Assembly (NCBI GenBank): GCA_036172665.1
Contig: CM069876.1
Span: 1,426,001-1,490,000 of the forward strand
From: Prosopocoilus inquinatus
Lineage: Eukaryota > Arthropoda > Insecta > Coleoptera > Lucanidae
DNA: 64,000 nt
Direction: 5' to 3'
Shown here: positions 46,183 through 58,194 of the stretch, one piece after another
Numbering within the stretch: the stretch's first letter is position 1
Layout: each line of letters begins with the position of its first letter
The notes under the pieces: model-generated
Told to the model about the DNA's origin: nothing
The model's database searches: none
The model's input: the letters and a program-made list of their open reading frames with translations, nothing else
Translations under genes and position numbers: made by a program

Positions 46183-46443
46183 TGGTCATTTACACCAAAT
46201 GCTTAAAGTGAGCTTAAATTTAAACGATGTTTATAATATGACATTTAGGGTTATACAAAAGAGGGAAGTAACGCATTCTAATGGGCGGATTCTGTAACTT
46301 ATTAGCGGGCTATTAACATTTAGAGGTCTTCTAAAATTTTAAATACAATTCCATGATTGGTCGGTAGCAACAAAATTTAACCCTTTTGATACAGAATAGG
46401 CCCCTAAGTGAGGCTTAAATTTAACTGAGTTATTGGTTAATTG
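46183..46443. mobile_element. Decayed copy of the 145-bp MITE, interrupted by another MITE
   Basis: Left half: GGTCATTTACACCAAATGCT, GAGCTTAAATTTAAA, TGACATTTAGGGTTATAC and CGCATTCTAA match the MITE at 44188. Right half: GTGAGGCTTAAATTTAA matches its GCGGTGCTTAAATTTAAG. The two halves are separated by the element at 46282-46404. Confidence 0.7.
46282..46404. mobile_element. 123-bp inner MITE, TAA target duplication
   Basis: The ends TGGGCGGATTCTGTAAC and, inverted, GGGGCCTATTCTGTATC match at most positions. TAA flanks both sides (46279-46281, 46405-46407). The intact outer MITE has CATTCTAAGCGGTGC at this place, so the empty site is known. A related half copy lies at 61138. Confidence 0.75.
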
Positions 46444-46449
46444 AAAGCC

Positions 46450-48130
46450 AGGGTTAGATCGAGTGCCTAATTAATTTACGAAGGAAAGTGAAATAAAAAA
46501 ATTTACTACGGTTTATTAAGCATGCGTTAGACTTATATGGGAAAGCCAACATCAAAGTTAATTATTTCATATTCGCGTTTGCGAATTCACATTTTATATT
46601 TTTTATACTTGCGTTATTCTGCAAGACAGCGTGTTAATGCACTCTATCTTTTTTTGGCGTTCGCGTTCAGGATCCTGCTCACGTTTACGTTCAGGATCGC
46701 GCCAATTGTAAACAAGCCTGAACTAATAATTTAAAAGTAAGGACGTTTTTGGCGTGCTATTGAAACATAAGATCTGGTACTATTTAATAAGTAAATATCG
46801 GATCAAAGTATGGAACTCAATGTTATTCTCATAAGCGGCACGTTAGGTAGGCCGTATTCTGATCGAGTAGTTTGCGTTTATTACCGCGTATTCATCGCAA
46901 TAATAGCCCGACGCTCATGAGCTAACGGTGAGCGTGCGCGTTGCATTCAGTAGACGAAGTAACCGTGAATATCCATACAAATGTCCTAAAATTGTTAATA
47001 AGTATGGTTGACAACCTGCAACAAATATTCTGGTATTCAAGTGTTAATGATTCTGCGTGGTGAAGAAAAAAATGTTAAAAAGCAAATAATGAATGACACT
47101 TCTTAGAAAAATCATCGACAATCATTCCCTGACGAATATGTCATTTACAAATTATCATAAATAACGCTTTCGATGTGTTATTAGTAAGGGGGTTAATTAC
47201 AAAGCAGCGTTTCCAGCACTGGTTTTAATTGTTGATGACAAATAATAAATATAATGCAGGAATGCATGTCGTGCAGTAATTTACATAACGCCGCGTAATA
47301 TATAATAAACTCTGAGCAAATGTGACAATATTTATTCGTTGACCCACAAGTTAACATATTTGAATGCAAAAATAAACAGCGATCGGATATTTTCACCGTG
47401 ACACGGACCGCATCGGCCAATTAAGTGCATTATCCTAAACGAATTCAAATTCTTCTCGATTGTTTCGTTCTCGAGCAACACTTTGAAATCCGACGTATAA
47501 TTAAAAATACTTTATGACGACGTAATTTCATGCCTTATAAATTCGTAAGATGTATTTCGTACTGTTGTATCTCTCGAACGTGTAATTTAAAGTAACGGGG
47601 CTAAATGTTTTGATAAATCTACTGCAATACGTACGAAATATTACATGCTTTGTACTACCTGGATAAATGTTTTGTACTCATAAATTTTCGCCGTTGTAAT
47701 TTCGAAACAAGTACGGAGGAATTATATAATAATTTTGGATCGTTGCGCTAAAACGTCTGCATCCAAAATGCGAAAAATAAAACCTTTCTCATTTATATTG
47801 TGGTTTAATCTCAACGAGATGAGCTTAATGTCGCTAAGAATCATAATATTTTTCGTTTACTATTCTGAAACATGTAGTCAACGCGAGCTATAAGTGTACA
47901 GATAAGACAGAAAGACACAATAATACTTTCTGAGACACAATGGAAACCACAACTTTATATTAATATTTGTAGACAATTAAGGATAGGATCTTTTCAGCTT
48001 CCCTTACAACAGACTGCAGACTTGAATATTCAAATTGCACGCTTGACACCCAATATGACAGGGGAATGGGAAAAAAAATATGGTGGAAGGTTTCATTTGT
48101 AGGAAAAATTTTGTGAAAATCAAATTGTAT
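46450..48130. other. Non-coding stretch, nothing recognised
   Basis: About 1.7 kb, less repetitive in appearance, with CG-containing words around 46850-47780. A 75-codon open frame at 47193-47420 has no known motif and is not accepted as a gene. Confidence 0.4.
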
Positions 48131-48564
48131 AGTTAGTCATTTGCAAGCCTCATTCTTCTTGTTCAACCTGAGGGATCTAAGATTCATTAAGCTGAATTTG
48201 TAGGCTTCTGCTAGTCTGGTCAATGTACAACGATGCTCACCATAAATGATACCATTTGATAGTTCTGTAGCCCTTACGCTGAATACTCTGAAAAGGTGTG
48301 GTTCGCATGCAGGAGTATCGTTTAAGTTGAGCATCGTAGTACGCAGCTGAGCAAGTGTGGCAGTTAAGTAAATAAACTCCACTACGGGAATAAGAATCTG
48401 ACGGCTCTTTACTTTGAAAGTAACTATTTAAGGTTAAACTGAGTTTTCAAAGAAATATTGAGACCTAAAGACTGTAAATATTTTTTAATTTTTATAGAAA
48501 CGGGACCTATGTACGGCATCGAAAAATAAAAATCGGAAAAGGGAAATGGTATATACTGGATGTA

Positions 48565-49751
48565 TACAGGGTGTTCTTTTACTGTGTGCGAATAAAAGAA
48601 CTCAGTATAAGTACGTGAAATGCTACCTCCTGCGCGTATTTTCGGATGGCTACCGAATCACAGCCCAAAAAATTCGGAGGTTCCACTTGTTTGAAACTGC
48701 TGAAATGAGCGAGAGAGAAACATTCAGCAAGGTCCTTCCTCTGTATTAGTGCGTGACCCACACACATGAAAGATCATAAAAAGAGTCCCGCATTTAAACT
48801 CACTCTCCAGCTTATCGTAATTAAAATCACTGATATCGTTTATTACAATGCCCGGGCCCGATGTGCGTTTCCGCAGACTTTCCAATACAAGAGTAACATA
48901 TTTGCTTTTTTCGTTATTTGTAAATGCCATTACGACCTTAATATGCATTTTTACGAATCTATTTTCGTTTGTCAAATTTTTCGTAACTTCAGAACGATAA
49001 TGTAATACTGCCCCACTTTAAACACGCTACAGCGGCCGCCATTGTAAAAACACAAAAAAATTGCCATAATAAGAAGCATCAAAAGAAATGCGAAACTGCG
49101 ACTTTATCGAATGCATGCGAGAATACTTTAAGATATTAATCAATTTGTAAATTTTGGAATGTGCAATGCAAGCGCATTAAAAATGCTTTACTTGGCCGAA
49201 TTTCATAATTGAATTTTAACAGATATTTTATTCTCCGTAGTGTAATTACATAATGCGGCCGATTTTAAACTTCCAAACAGTAGATAAATTACTACATTAT
49301 TTTAAAATTTCTTTATTAAGCTAGAGAAAACTTAATTTATTCAATTAGAAATGGAAAGGCAATTTATTACTTGTGAGGGTAAAATATCCGAAAATAAAAC
49401 GACGACTGACGGTGATGTCATTATCTAACTCATCCGCATTTTTTGTCCAGTAATTATAATCCTCGGTTTATAATTTGAAAGTACCTAAAATTGTAATTAC
49501 TTGGAGCGAAGTGGCACTTGTTTTAATTAATCCAGGCGCTTTGTGAGCGCGTTTAAAATGTTTCGATAGTTATGATCTATTAATAGGCCTCATACGAATC
49601 AAACAGATGTTCGTTTACGACATCGTAAAACACTGACCTATATTCGGGTCACACAGGCAAGGCGGTGTACCATCCAGTCGTTAGCTATGCCAGCAGTTCT
49701 CAAAAAGTTTGGTGAAAATCTTCCAATGCATTTTTCTCGAAAACTATTAAC
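48565..49751 (+). repeat. Dispersed repeat 'CAGGGTGTTCTTTTACTG', copy 2
   Basis: This is the longer partner of 22622-23362. It starts CAGGGTGTTCTTTTACTGTG and ends TTTTTCTCGAAAACTATTAA. Shared internal anchors include AAATGCTA.CT.CTGCG, GGTGGCTACC-like sequence, CTGATATCGTTTATTA, TGTAATTACTTGGAG and ACTGACCTAT. No protein is evident. Its right end is followed by a LINE A remnant, as in copy 1. Confidence 0.65.
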
Positions 49752-49835
49752 TTAGTGTTAAGAGCATATAAGTTTAATCGTAACCATTTATGATGATGTG
49801 TTACAGGTTTAAATATTTGCAGACATTGAAAGAAC
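49752..49835 (-). mobile_element. LINE A 5'-edge remnant
   Basis: GTTAAGAGCATATAAGTTTA and GTTACAGGTTTAAATATTTG match the edge of LINE A at 25525-25595 in the same orientation with about 80 percent identity by eye. Only this 84-bp end is left, placed directly after the dispersed repeat. Confidence 0.65.
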
Positions 49836-49839
49836 ACCA

Positions 49840-51550
49840 TGCATTATTCAAAAGTTTGTTTTTGGTTCTGCGGAAAACATTTAAAAAGGGTTTCAATGGG
49901 AAGTTGTTCGAGTGAGCAATCTGAAAAAAAAAATACCGATTTCGTTTCTGAAGTCAGTCAAATTAATGGGGATGTTCAAGGTCCTATTGAAAGGGAAGCG
50001 AAAAGCAGCGAATTTATGTTACATTTGAAGTGCTGTTTAACAGAAATAGCGTAGGACAAGAAGCAGATTTCCAAACTATTCATGAACGGGTCAGCTAACA
50101 GGGAGAAAAAGTTACATCCCAAGGCCAGGCCATCCACTTGTTAATTATACTCGTGGTTAATAATAAAGAAAGTTTGTTCCCTAGTAAGTTTCAGTAAAGA
50201 ACAAAGAAAAACAACGTAAGTATCGGAGAGATCCGAAGACGAGAGTAAATCATTAACTAAATCTAATCATTTAGCTTGAAGCTGGAAACAAATTAGAAAC
50301 GTTCAAAGGGACTAAATAGTTATTTTTGATTCTAGATTGTGAAATGCAAAAAAAAAAATCGCTGTCGAGTATCAAACATCACCGTTTTTTCGAAAACTCT
50401 GCATTAGTGGAAACTCAAAGAAAATCTTGTCTACAATAATCTTGATGTTTGGTTGCGATTTTGTGAAAATTACTGGTATTTAATAAAAGAAAGAAGAAAA
50501 AAACAAAAATGAGTTCCGAAAGTGATGAAGATGATCTGCCTTTGGATGTATCAGAAGCGGCATGAACTGCAGTTTCTAGTCTTATCCCGAAAAAGTTCTC
50601 TAGACAATATGAATCTAATTAAGAAAAGAAAGGCTCAAATCTTCTCCATGAAATATTTACTGATGTGTGCCTATTTTAGTTTCGGCCTATTAAAATATTT
50701 TGGCCATCATCTGGCTACAATTAAGTACAATGGCGAAATCTGCTTACGAGGATTTCATAAATTCGTATGGCTCTAAGAAATTAAAGAACGTGTGCAAGTA
50801 ATTAATATTGCATAATAAACATTCTCTCAAATTGTGACCTCTTCTTTAATTAATAATTGCTGGACGTAAAAGTTTTTTCTGTTCTAGATTGTAAAAGACT
50901 TTTACATCCAGTGAACAAAAAAGAGTCACTTTGACATCTGTTTCAGGTCAGGTAAATGTCAACATTCTTTTATCAGTTTTCGAAAAATTCTGTTTTCGGG
51001 AATTTTTAGAAAATAAAGGAGAACATAACCTCTTCAACCACAGCAACATTTATTTTATCTAATGATGAACATTTCCAGAAACCAGGCATAACATAGTTCT
51101 GACTTTTTGTTAGAAAAAAAAATAGCCGTTCTAAAAAATATTGAAATGATTAATTAATCAAACTTTTTTTGACTGCAGCCCAGTTATAGAATAGTCGTGA
51201 TCGTACTTCGCATTTGGAAATGATTAATTGTAGTTTGGTTGGCTCATAATTCATTCCTCTTTTAATTTTTAGAGTCTAGCAATTTTGAAGCAGAAAAAAA
51301 CTGAAAAATCAAATTTTTTGAAAAACGAAAATGAAAAAGCTTAAACGATGATTTAGAGCCTGCTCTGATTTGAGTTTACAATTATTGTTTTCCCTGTAGG
51401 TACATATTGCTGTGTTATTAATACGTACGGTTACGGTAGAGTTAGTTTAATTTTGCATTATAGAACGCCCCCGAGTTGGATAATACGGACTCTCTAACCT
51501 TGGAATTAACAACAACCTCTGAATAGGTTGTTTGTTGAATTGTAACACAT
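49840..51550. other. Mostly non-coding stretch with one hairpin and weak coding-like pieces
   Basis: A 19-bp inverted repeat lies at about 50860-50912 (CTGGACGTAAAAG...CTTTTACATCCAG). Near 50513 a short MSSESDEDDLPLDVSEAA and KKSSRQYE resemble the N-terminus of an insect recombinase-like repeat protein, but the support is weak. Nothing else was recognised. Confidence 0.35.
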
Positions 51551-51553
51551 AAT

Positions 51554-51827
51554 CATCCCCTAATAAGAAGCCTAAAACACCAGACGTCAACGTGCAGCCC
51601 TTAGAGCCTTCGATGGAAGAAGTCACGGAGGTTAGATCACCGACATAAAATCCTGCCGTGAAGCTTCCGTTAGAAGGTTTGGAATTCGAGGAGACCCTCA
51701 AGAAGCTGTCTAGGAGCTTCTTGAAAAACAGGCGGAGCAAGAAATGGCGGTTTAGGTTGCACCTTCCTGACGGAAAAAAGATAACAGATAAAATAGCGAC
51801 ATCTTACTATCGCTTTTTGACCTGACG
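51554..51827 (+). pseudogene. Coding-like fragment of unknown identity
   Basis: In one plus-strand phase the sequence reads KPKTPDVNVQPLEPSMEEV, one stop, then KLPLEGLEFEETLKKLSRSF and NRRSKKWRFRLHLPDGKK, ending at TGA near 51825. The charged, low-bias composition is unlike random AT-rich DNA. I do not recognise the protein. Its last 44 bases are identical to 62661-62704. It may be the end of a transposon gene; no ends were found. Confidence 0.3.
51783..51826 (+). repeat. 44-bp exact repeat, copy 1 (copy 2 at 62661-62704)
   Basis: The block AACAGATAAAATAGCGACAT...CTTTTTGACCTGAC is identical at both places and diverges at once on both sides. It contains an AGCGA...TCGCT inverted pair. Confidence 0.75.
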
Positions 51828-51925
51828 TTTTTGGAAAAAAGATACTGAAGTTGGAGGCATTTTATTCAGGACTTGGTCTACGCTATAGATAATTAATTTC
51901 TGAGTTTGAATAAGGTTTTTAGTTA

Positions 51926-53729
51926 TACGGGAGATGGCCGATTATCCGAAATCGGGTTATCTGGAACGCCGGATTATCCGAAATGACATTAAAAATCAAT
52001 TTCGCCGTATTATCCGAAGCATTTTTCAACTGGCCGCCCAATTATCCAAAATATTATTTTCTTTCGGTCTAGACTTGATTGTATGCTGCATCTACTACGT
52101 ACGTACACAGCTTTCTGTTAAAACAATGGATAAAGTGATCAAGCGCAAACAAATAGTTGTGCCAATTGTCCATAAAGTTGAAGCTGTAACGTCTTGATCA
52201 CTTATTAAAAAAGTTTCTGCCGATTGTGGCGTGGGAGTAAGCACTGTAGTAGATTGGCGAAAAAATCGTGAAAAAATTGAATAGTAGAGCAGTATTTTGG
52301 CGTCTACTCTACGAAAAAGTATGAAATCCGGTGAATACAAAAAAATTGACGAGGAATTACATATGTGGTTCACTGAATAGCGTGACAGGGGAATCCAGCT
52401 CTCAGGCCCAATTTTACAGGAAAAAGCGATAAGTATCAGCGAAGATCTTCCAGTATTAGAAGCACCCCACACATTTACTGCGAGCGTTGGTTGATTGGGA
52501 AGGTGGAAGAAAAGACACGGTATACGAAATCTAAAAATTTGCGGTGCGAAATTATCAGCAGATACAATGGCTGCAGAGTCTTTCAGAAAAACAGTTGAAG
52601 AAAATGATTATCTTTCAGACCAAAATAAAATTGCGATGAGACTGGTTTCAATTATAAAATGTTACCTACTAGCACCTTGACTTCAAAAAATAAATCGGCT
52701 GCACCTAGTTATAAGAGAAGTAAGGAACGTGTGACAATTTTAGCTTGTGCTAATTATTCAGAGAGACATTAACTTCCATTAATGATGATTGGCAAGTCTG
52801 CAAAACCAAGAGCCTTTAAAAATATAGCCTCTAATGTTTCACCTGTCTATTACAAAAGCCAGAAAACTGCCTGGATGAATTCCAATTTGTTTAAGAATTG
52901 GTTTTTTGAATAGTTCGTACCCAAAACTGAATCGTTTTTGAAAAAGAAAACGGTCTTCATAGGAAAACTCTATTATCGATAGACAATGCACCTTGTTATC
53001 ACATATTGACGAGTTGAGAAGTAATGATATATTCCTGCCGCCAAACGTTACTTCACTTCTTCAGCCGATGGAAAATTTTAGAAAATTTTAATCGCAATTA
53101 TCGTCGTTGTCTTTTAGAAGAAATATTACAGCAAGTAGATGTCAATAACAATCTGACATCCTGTTTAAAAAAAAATAATTTGAAGAACGTAGCCTAATGG
53201 AGCCCAACTGCGTGGAATCTGGTTAAGGACACTGCACTTCAAAAATCTTGGTCGAAAATTATTAGACAAGATGACGATTAGATACCTGCTGAAGATAATC
53301 CACCCGAAGAAGCTGAAGAAACTTTGCATGAAATCATGAAACAAAATTAAAGGATGTGAAAATGTGACATTGAAGGAAGTTGAAAATTAGATTACAGGTG
53401 ACGTAATTTGGATAACCGTAAAAATACAATAGAAATGGTCGAAAATTTGGAAGGAGTGGAAGATCAGTCATCCAAAATGTCCCACAGTGAAGGAATGGCT
53501 GCTCTTGAAAAAGTTCTTAACTACGTTGAGCAACAACCCAAATGCAACAGCTAGTGATGTCCTGCTTATAAAAGATGGCGGCCAGAAATAGGGGCACTTT
53601 GTTAAAACAACGATTAATTCGTTTTTCGTACATAAAGTAAGTAAAATAATTAACTTCCGTTTTAACCGAACTGTCAGTTATCCGAAATAGACCAAGTCCA
53701 CATTATTTCGAATAACCGGGCGTCTACTG
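51926..53729 (+). mobile_element. Tigger/pogo transposon, decayed
   Basis: The left end carries CCGATTATCCGAAAT, and the inverted right end is CAGTAGACGCCCGGTTATTC followed by GAAAT. The repeated GGATTATCCGAAAT units inside both ends are typical of Tigger. A TA flanks the right end, and the left boundary lies in a TATA run. The transposase of the pogo type is on the plus strand. Confidence 0.8.
52126..53591 (+). pseudogene. Tigger/pogo-type transposase (CENP-B/jerky-like), several stops
   Basis: Pogo transposases bind DNA through a CENP-B HTH and cut at TA. The ATG at 52126 gives MDKVIKRKQ and KKVSADCGVGVSTVVDWRKN (first HTH). EELHMWF, RGIQLSGPILQEKA and KKRHGIRNLKICGAKLSAD form the CENP-B second HTH. 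The catalytic part starts with CDETGFNYKMLPT (first D, one frameshift). RSKERVTILACAN, LPLMMIGKSAKPRAFKN and WMNSNLFKNWFFE are well kept. The second D is in LSIDNAPCYH. The block usually LLQPMD reads LLQPME, so the last acid is E. The tail is MAALEKVLNYVEQQP. At least five stops and three frame changes are present. Confidence 0.85.
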
Positions 53730-53734
53730 TAGTC

Positions 53735-56700
53735 TGAAAGAATTTTATTTTTTAAATTTGGAAATTTGAGGTTATGTTGTCAAATTGAGACAGTTTTTGT
53801 ACTTATTTTTGAGTATAAAAGAAGGACTGAAATGCCATGTATTCAGTCTTCCTTGGGCTCATGTTAGCGACATCTTTGACCATATCTGCACATGAACCCT
53901 GTACAGTGTGTTACTCGCCAGTGATTTGTCAGTGTAAAATAATTAAAGATTAAATTCAATTTATTTAAATAAGCAAATTTATACATATACTTTAACACAG
54001 CAATATGTATAAATAATTGCTAATTGTAACTTGAAAATAATAAAAATAAAAAAAGCGACACAAACGTAATTTGAAGAATTATAATTTTAGAAACTCATTT
54101 TCGTTTACTGGCTTTCAAGACGGAATACAACGAACAGAAGTTAAAAATTTGCTTCGGGCGATCACACTAATGAATGGTTAGGAATAACAGTTGCTATAAA
54201 TTTGGAACGGTCGTGTGCAACTTCTAATTTAAATCAGTAACGAATTCAAAATATTTTAGGATCCGTGAGATATGTGGCATTATTTTATGTGAGGGCATCG
54301 CTAATATGTTACAAAAAAAAGATAATCGTGTTGTAACTACTTAAACCCCGTACAAACTCAGAACTGGTCCAATAACTTATTTATTTATGCTGGCTTACGA
54401 TTTACTTATACTACGCCTGTCAACAGCTATAAAAATATTTTTACCACATGCCAAGTTGTTTGCGACACCTGAATTAAAATATTTCGCGGAATTGAGTTAT
54501 TGTATCAAATATATCTATACGCAGATCAGAATTACAAATTATTTCCATTGCTTTATTTATTTTTCAATGCAATTTCACGTGCTCGCCTGAGGAAATAAAT
54601 TCTTTTTGTACATGTAAAACAATAATGTAAATTCCATGTCATTATTTATGTATTTAACTCATTATTGAAGGACTTAATATATAAACGCATTTCAATTATG
54701 TTAGATATGAATATTTAAAATGTATCTAGTAATGAAATACTTCTGCAGTCACTGATTGCAATGAAATTACACGGAGAATTGAATATCCTCTCGGACATAA
54801 ATATTAAATATATTTCTTATAGCTAACAGTATATATTATTTATAATCTGTTGTACAGTGGACTGATATTGCATGCAAATGAATGTTACCTATGCATTTTA
54901 TGATACTATTTACAAGTGAATTCAAGGAAATTGCAACGTAAATAAATGATGTGGAACTGAAGCATCGATAAATAAAACAAATATAATTCTAGAAAATTCA
55001 AGACCTGCTGACATCAAAGGGAAGCGTTACCAGTTCCAGAAACATTTGTGTTTTTGTGAACTGTTAAATTTTAATCGTGACGACACACGATTGAACCTAA
55101 GTCAACGAATGAAACTGACGTCAGCCTAGAACAAACCCCGTTTAAAATGTCGACATCCATTACAAATGAATCTATGAATTATTTGGGACCTAATCGAAAC
55201 TTGTAACTACCAGCACTTTATAAATGATGATTATAGAATTATTTAGGTTATGATTTTCATTATGCACTGCAATCCATTGCTTTACGTAGGCGAAATACAA
55301 TGGATATATTTAACAATTAATAGAAAGCGAGTCTAAAACCTGCTGGGGTACGTGCTCGCTCAATCCCTAAAGTAAAATAGGTACTACTTGGTGAAATAAT
55401 CAAATGTTAGCAATACGTCTTCGTCACATTTAGAATCAACGGTTTGCTATACTTTATAGTAAGTGTAATTAATAAAATTTGCACTGAAAAATTTGTTTTG
55501 ATACATAAAATTGGTCGTGTAGGTTATAGTGTCAATATAAAGATCAATCAATATATTACTATCGTTTAGAAGTCTCATTAAACTGTGGTATTTGAAATGT
55601 CTAAATAGTTTTGTCAAAATTATAAAAATGATGTTTACCTTTATTTCAAAATTAATAATAAATAAAAATTGCATTAATGTAATGAAACAATTCCTTCCAT
55701 TCCACTTTTGTATGGGCATCAAGAAATTCAAAAGGTTTCTATTCGTGGTTGATTTTATTTCTAGTACCTTCAATTTGAAAATAATAGAAAATTCAATACT
55801 TTCATAATCATTTTTGAATCTTTCGTAATTCGTAATTCTTTCACTTAAGGTCCGTATCACACCATGTTAATGTTTGTAAAAATTTTCTTGCAAATCGTTT
55901 TGATTGCAATGAATCCATCCCAGCACGGCCGCCTTGCACGGGATGACTTATTATGTAGCAAACTGTCTTCAATTTGTTAAACCTAAAGCAACGTCATGTC
56001 AAAAACCGATCATAGAATGTCGCTGTTTAAACTATCCGTTAATGTTTGTGCTAAATTTGCTACAAAACGAGAAAGGCAGGTTGTCATGGTGAATGTTTAT
56101 ACAGTCAGTTCAATTCATGAAAGAGTGTCTCTTTTTCACCCAATGTTTTACATCGTATTGGAATACATGCAAATGTTTACCCATTTTTATTCGTAAATAT
56201 ACGTAGTTCCATTCATGTAAGAGTACATGCACGTCATATACATTATTCGTCTGTTTCAAATAATTTTTTGCTACTTCGAACGACTTTCTAGCTCCAATAA
56301 TAACGAAGTTAGCAATAGTGCGGCAGTGACTTTGATCACACTGTATAATTTTGGAATATTTTTATTAAATTATCTCTAAATATACATTTATTTTTCGAAA
56401 AGGGTTCAATAAATGATATTTTCCTTTATTGTGGCTTTGTAATAAATTTTATGGATATAGAACATGATGTAGTGTAATCAATTAAATCAAATTGGAGAAT
56501 ACCTTATCAACTTTATTTTTACGGTATACAGCGCGGACATCGAGAAATGAAGACAACGTAAGAGTAAAGTGCCCTTATTTTAAAAGAGACCGTAAAATGT
56601 CATAAGAGAAAGTCACCTAAAATTAGCAGATATAGTCAAATACAAAGTTAGAGCCTCCTAGAGATTAAAGTATTCTCCAAAGTAACGTGAAAGGAAAGAG

Positions 56701-57110
56701 ACTGCGGTTATTATTATAACTTAATTATTTTCTTTAATTCAGAGTAATTATTTCAATGGGTTCTGAAAATATCTGTATGAAGAATTATAACACATTTAAA
56801 CAAACAATAAGTGATATTTTAAATGATAGATCTTCTAATTTTCAGTACTAATTTTTATAGTAAAGTACGGATAATTTTGAGTCAAATTATTTTTTAAACT
56901 ATAAAAAAGAGGCTTCAAACAAAATTCCATTCATTTGCACACTTTTTGAAAGACATTGTTAGATTAAATACATGCCAAAAGTATTCTTCCAAATCACTAA
57001 CACAGTTATTATCACAAAATAGCAAAATTTATATTTGACATCCCGAACTTTGATTTTTATTCTAGCGTATTACCCGCTGAAGGGGACTGGAACTGTTTTT
57101 GCCATAATTG
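53735..57110. other. Long non-coding stretch, nothing recognised
   Basis: About 3.4 kb. A 137-codon open frame at 55447-55860 (minus) and its opposite-strand counterpart are AT-driven, hydrophobic and motif-free, so they were not accepted. No element ends were found. Confidence 0.4.
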
Positions 57111-57117
57111 TTATTGC

Positions 57118-57800
57118 TTATTTATAAATGCGGTCGATCATTCTTTATTACTCAATAAGTTAGATAACGCAGGTGTACGTGGACCAGCCCATAGTCAGAC
57201 CTATATAACAGACAGAGGCGTACCGCAAGGGACAATTCTTGGACCGCTGCTTTTTTATGTACTCATAAATGACCTACCGACTGTCTGCCCATCCGCTGAC
57301 TAAATCAACATTTATGCCGACGATACGAATATGGTAATTACCAAAGTAAATATTGAAAATATTGTGAAAAAGTGTACTCTGCAATAGCTGAATTACAAAA
57401 TTGGTCCACCAAAAATGGAGTTCTTCTAAATTGTGAAAAACCACAGATGCTGCTGCAATTTCATCCAGTTAATAAACAAATTAATAAAAGTATACTAGTG
57501 CGCGTTAATTGCAAATCTGCAAATTTTATTTGGAATAAAAATTGATCAAAAATTAATGTTGAATGAACAATCATACCACGTGTTTGCGAAACTGGGTTCA
57601 TGTGTTTTTTTCTCTATATTTAGACTCTTGAAAGAATGTGTAACTATAAAAGAACTTGTAAAGACTTATTTCGGGCTGATATCCAAAACATATGTTGTGC
57701 AACGGATGATTACATTTTGCATGTATTCTTATTGTTCTTTTCCCCAAGCTGCACATCTTTGCTGAGTGTGTGAGATGATCTAGTCGGTTATAGCGTACTT
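57118..57800 (+). pseudogene. LINE reverse transcriptase fragment (Jockey-like)
   Basis: The sequence begins in motif A surroundings (DHSLLLNKLDNAGVRGPAHS), then YITDRGVPQGTILGPLL (B), VLINDLPTVCPSAD, one stop, and INIYADDTNMV with the catalytic DD (C). LQNWSTKNGVLLNCEKPQML is in another frame. LMLNEQSYHVFAKLGSCVF, RLLKECVTIKELVKTYFGLI and PQAAHLC follow, matching the region after RT. The 5' part and the C-terminal tail are missing. It belongs to a different family from LINE A and LINE B, judging by VPQGTILGPLL. Confidence 0.75.
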
Positions 57801-57995
57801 CTAAATTTGTAAACTCTTCCTTTAACAACTTTTGATTTTAGTGAACCCGGCTTTTTCCGGTTTGATTTCACACCTGACACATAACCAAGAACTATCTTGC
57901 GTTTTATGTCAAGGATTGAAATTTCTTCAATAGGTTGCATATGATACAAACTCCGAGTATTTATTGCGGTTGTATCCCAGAATTGAGTAAGTAAT

Positions 57996-58137
57996 GTGTT
58001 GAAGAAAAGTCTTCTGACAATTTATATACACAACCGTTTCACCTAATTATTAGGCGAAACCGGTTGTGTTAATAAAAAAGTTAACTGTCAGAAGAGTTTT
58101 CTTCAATACCAACATAATTACTTAATTATGTTGGTAT
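57996..58137. repeat. Two adjacent strong palindromes
   Basis: The first (57996-58109) folds GTGTTGAAGAAAAGTCTTCT...CACAACCGTTTCACCTAAT onto ATTAGGCGAAACCGGTTGTG...AGTTTTCTTCAATAC. The second (58106-58137) has perfect 15-bp arms ATACCAACATAATTA/TAATTATGTTGGTAT with a CT loop. They share a few bases. They may be a MITE-like hairpin or a structure-prone site. Confidence 0.75.
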
Positions 58138-58194
58138 TCACAAACAGCTTAGAAGACTATATTATTAATGTATTTACTTATCTAGCAGGACGTT

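Noticed and set aside
47193..47420. 75-codon minus-strand open frame with several cysteines
   Set aside because: No start context, no motif, no neighbours; probably chance in single-copy DNA.
48137..48400. Possible LINE C-terminal tail on the minus strand (FRVFSVRATELSNG)
   Set aside because: The similarity to LINE tails (F.VRA..LWN.LP) is too short and lacks the neighbouring HNTR-like block.
49839..50054. 71-codon plus-strand open frame
   Set aside because: It starts inside the LINE A remnant boundary and has no recognisable domain.
55447..55860. 137-codon minus-strand open frame, hydrophobic
   Set aside because: Very AT-rich codons (Ile, Phe, Asn, Tyr, Leu), no motif, and an opposite-strand open frame of 71 codons; typical chance frame.
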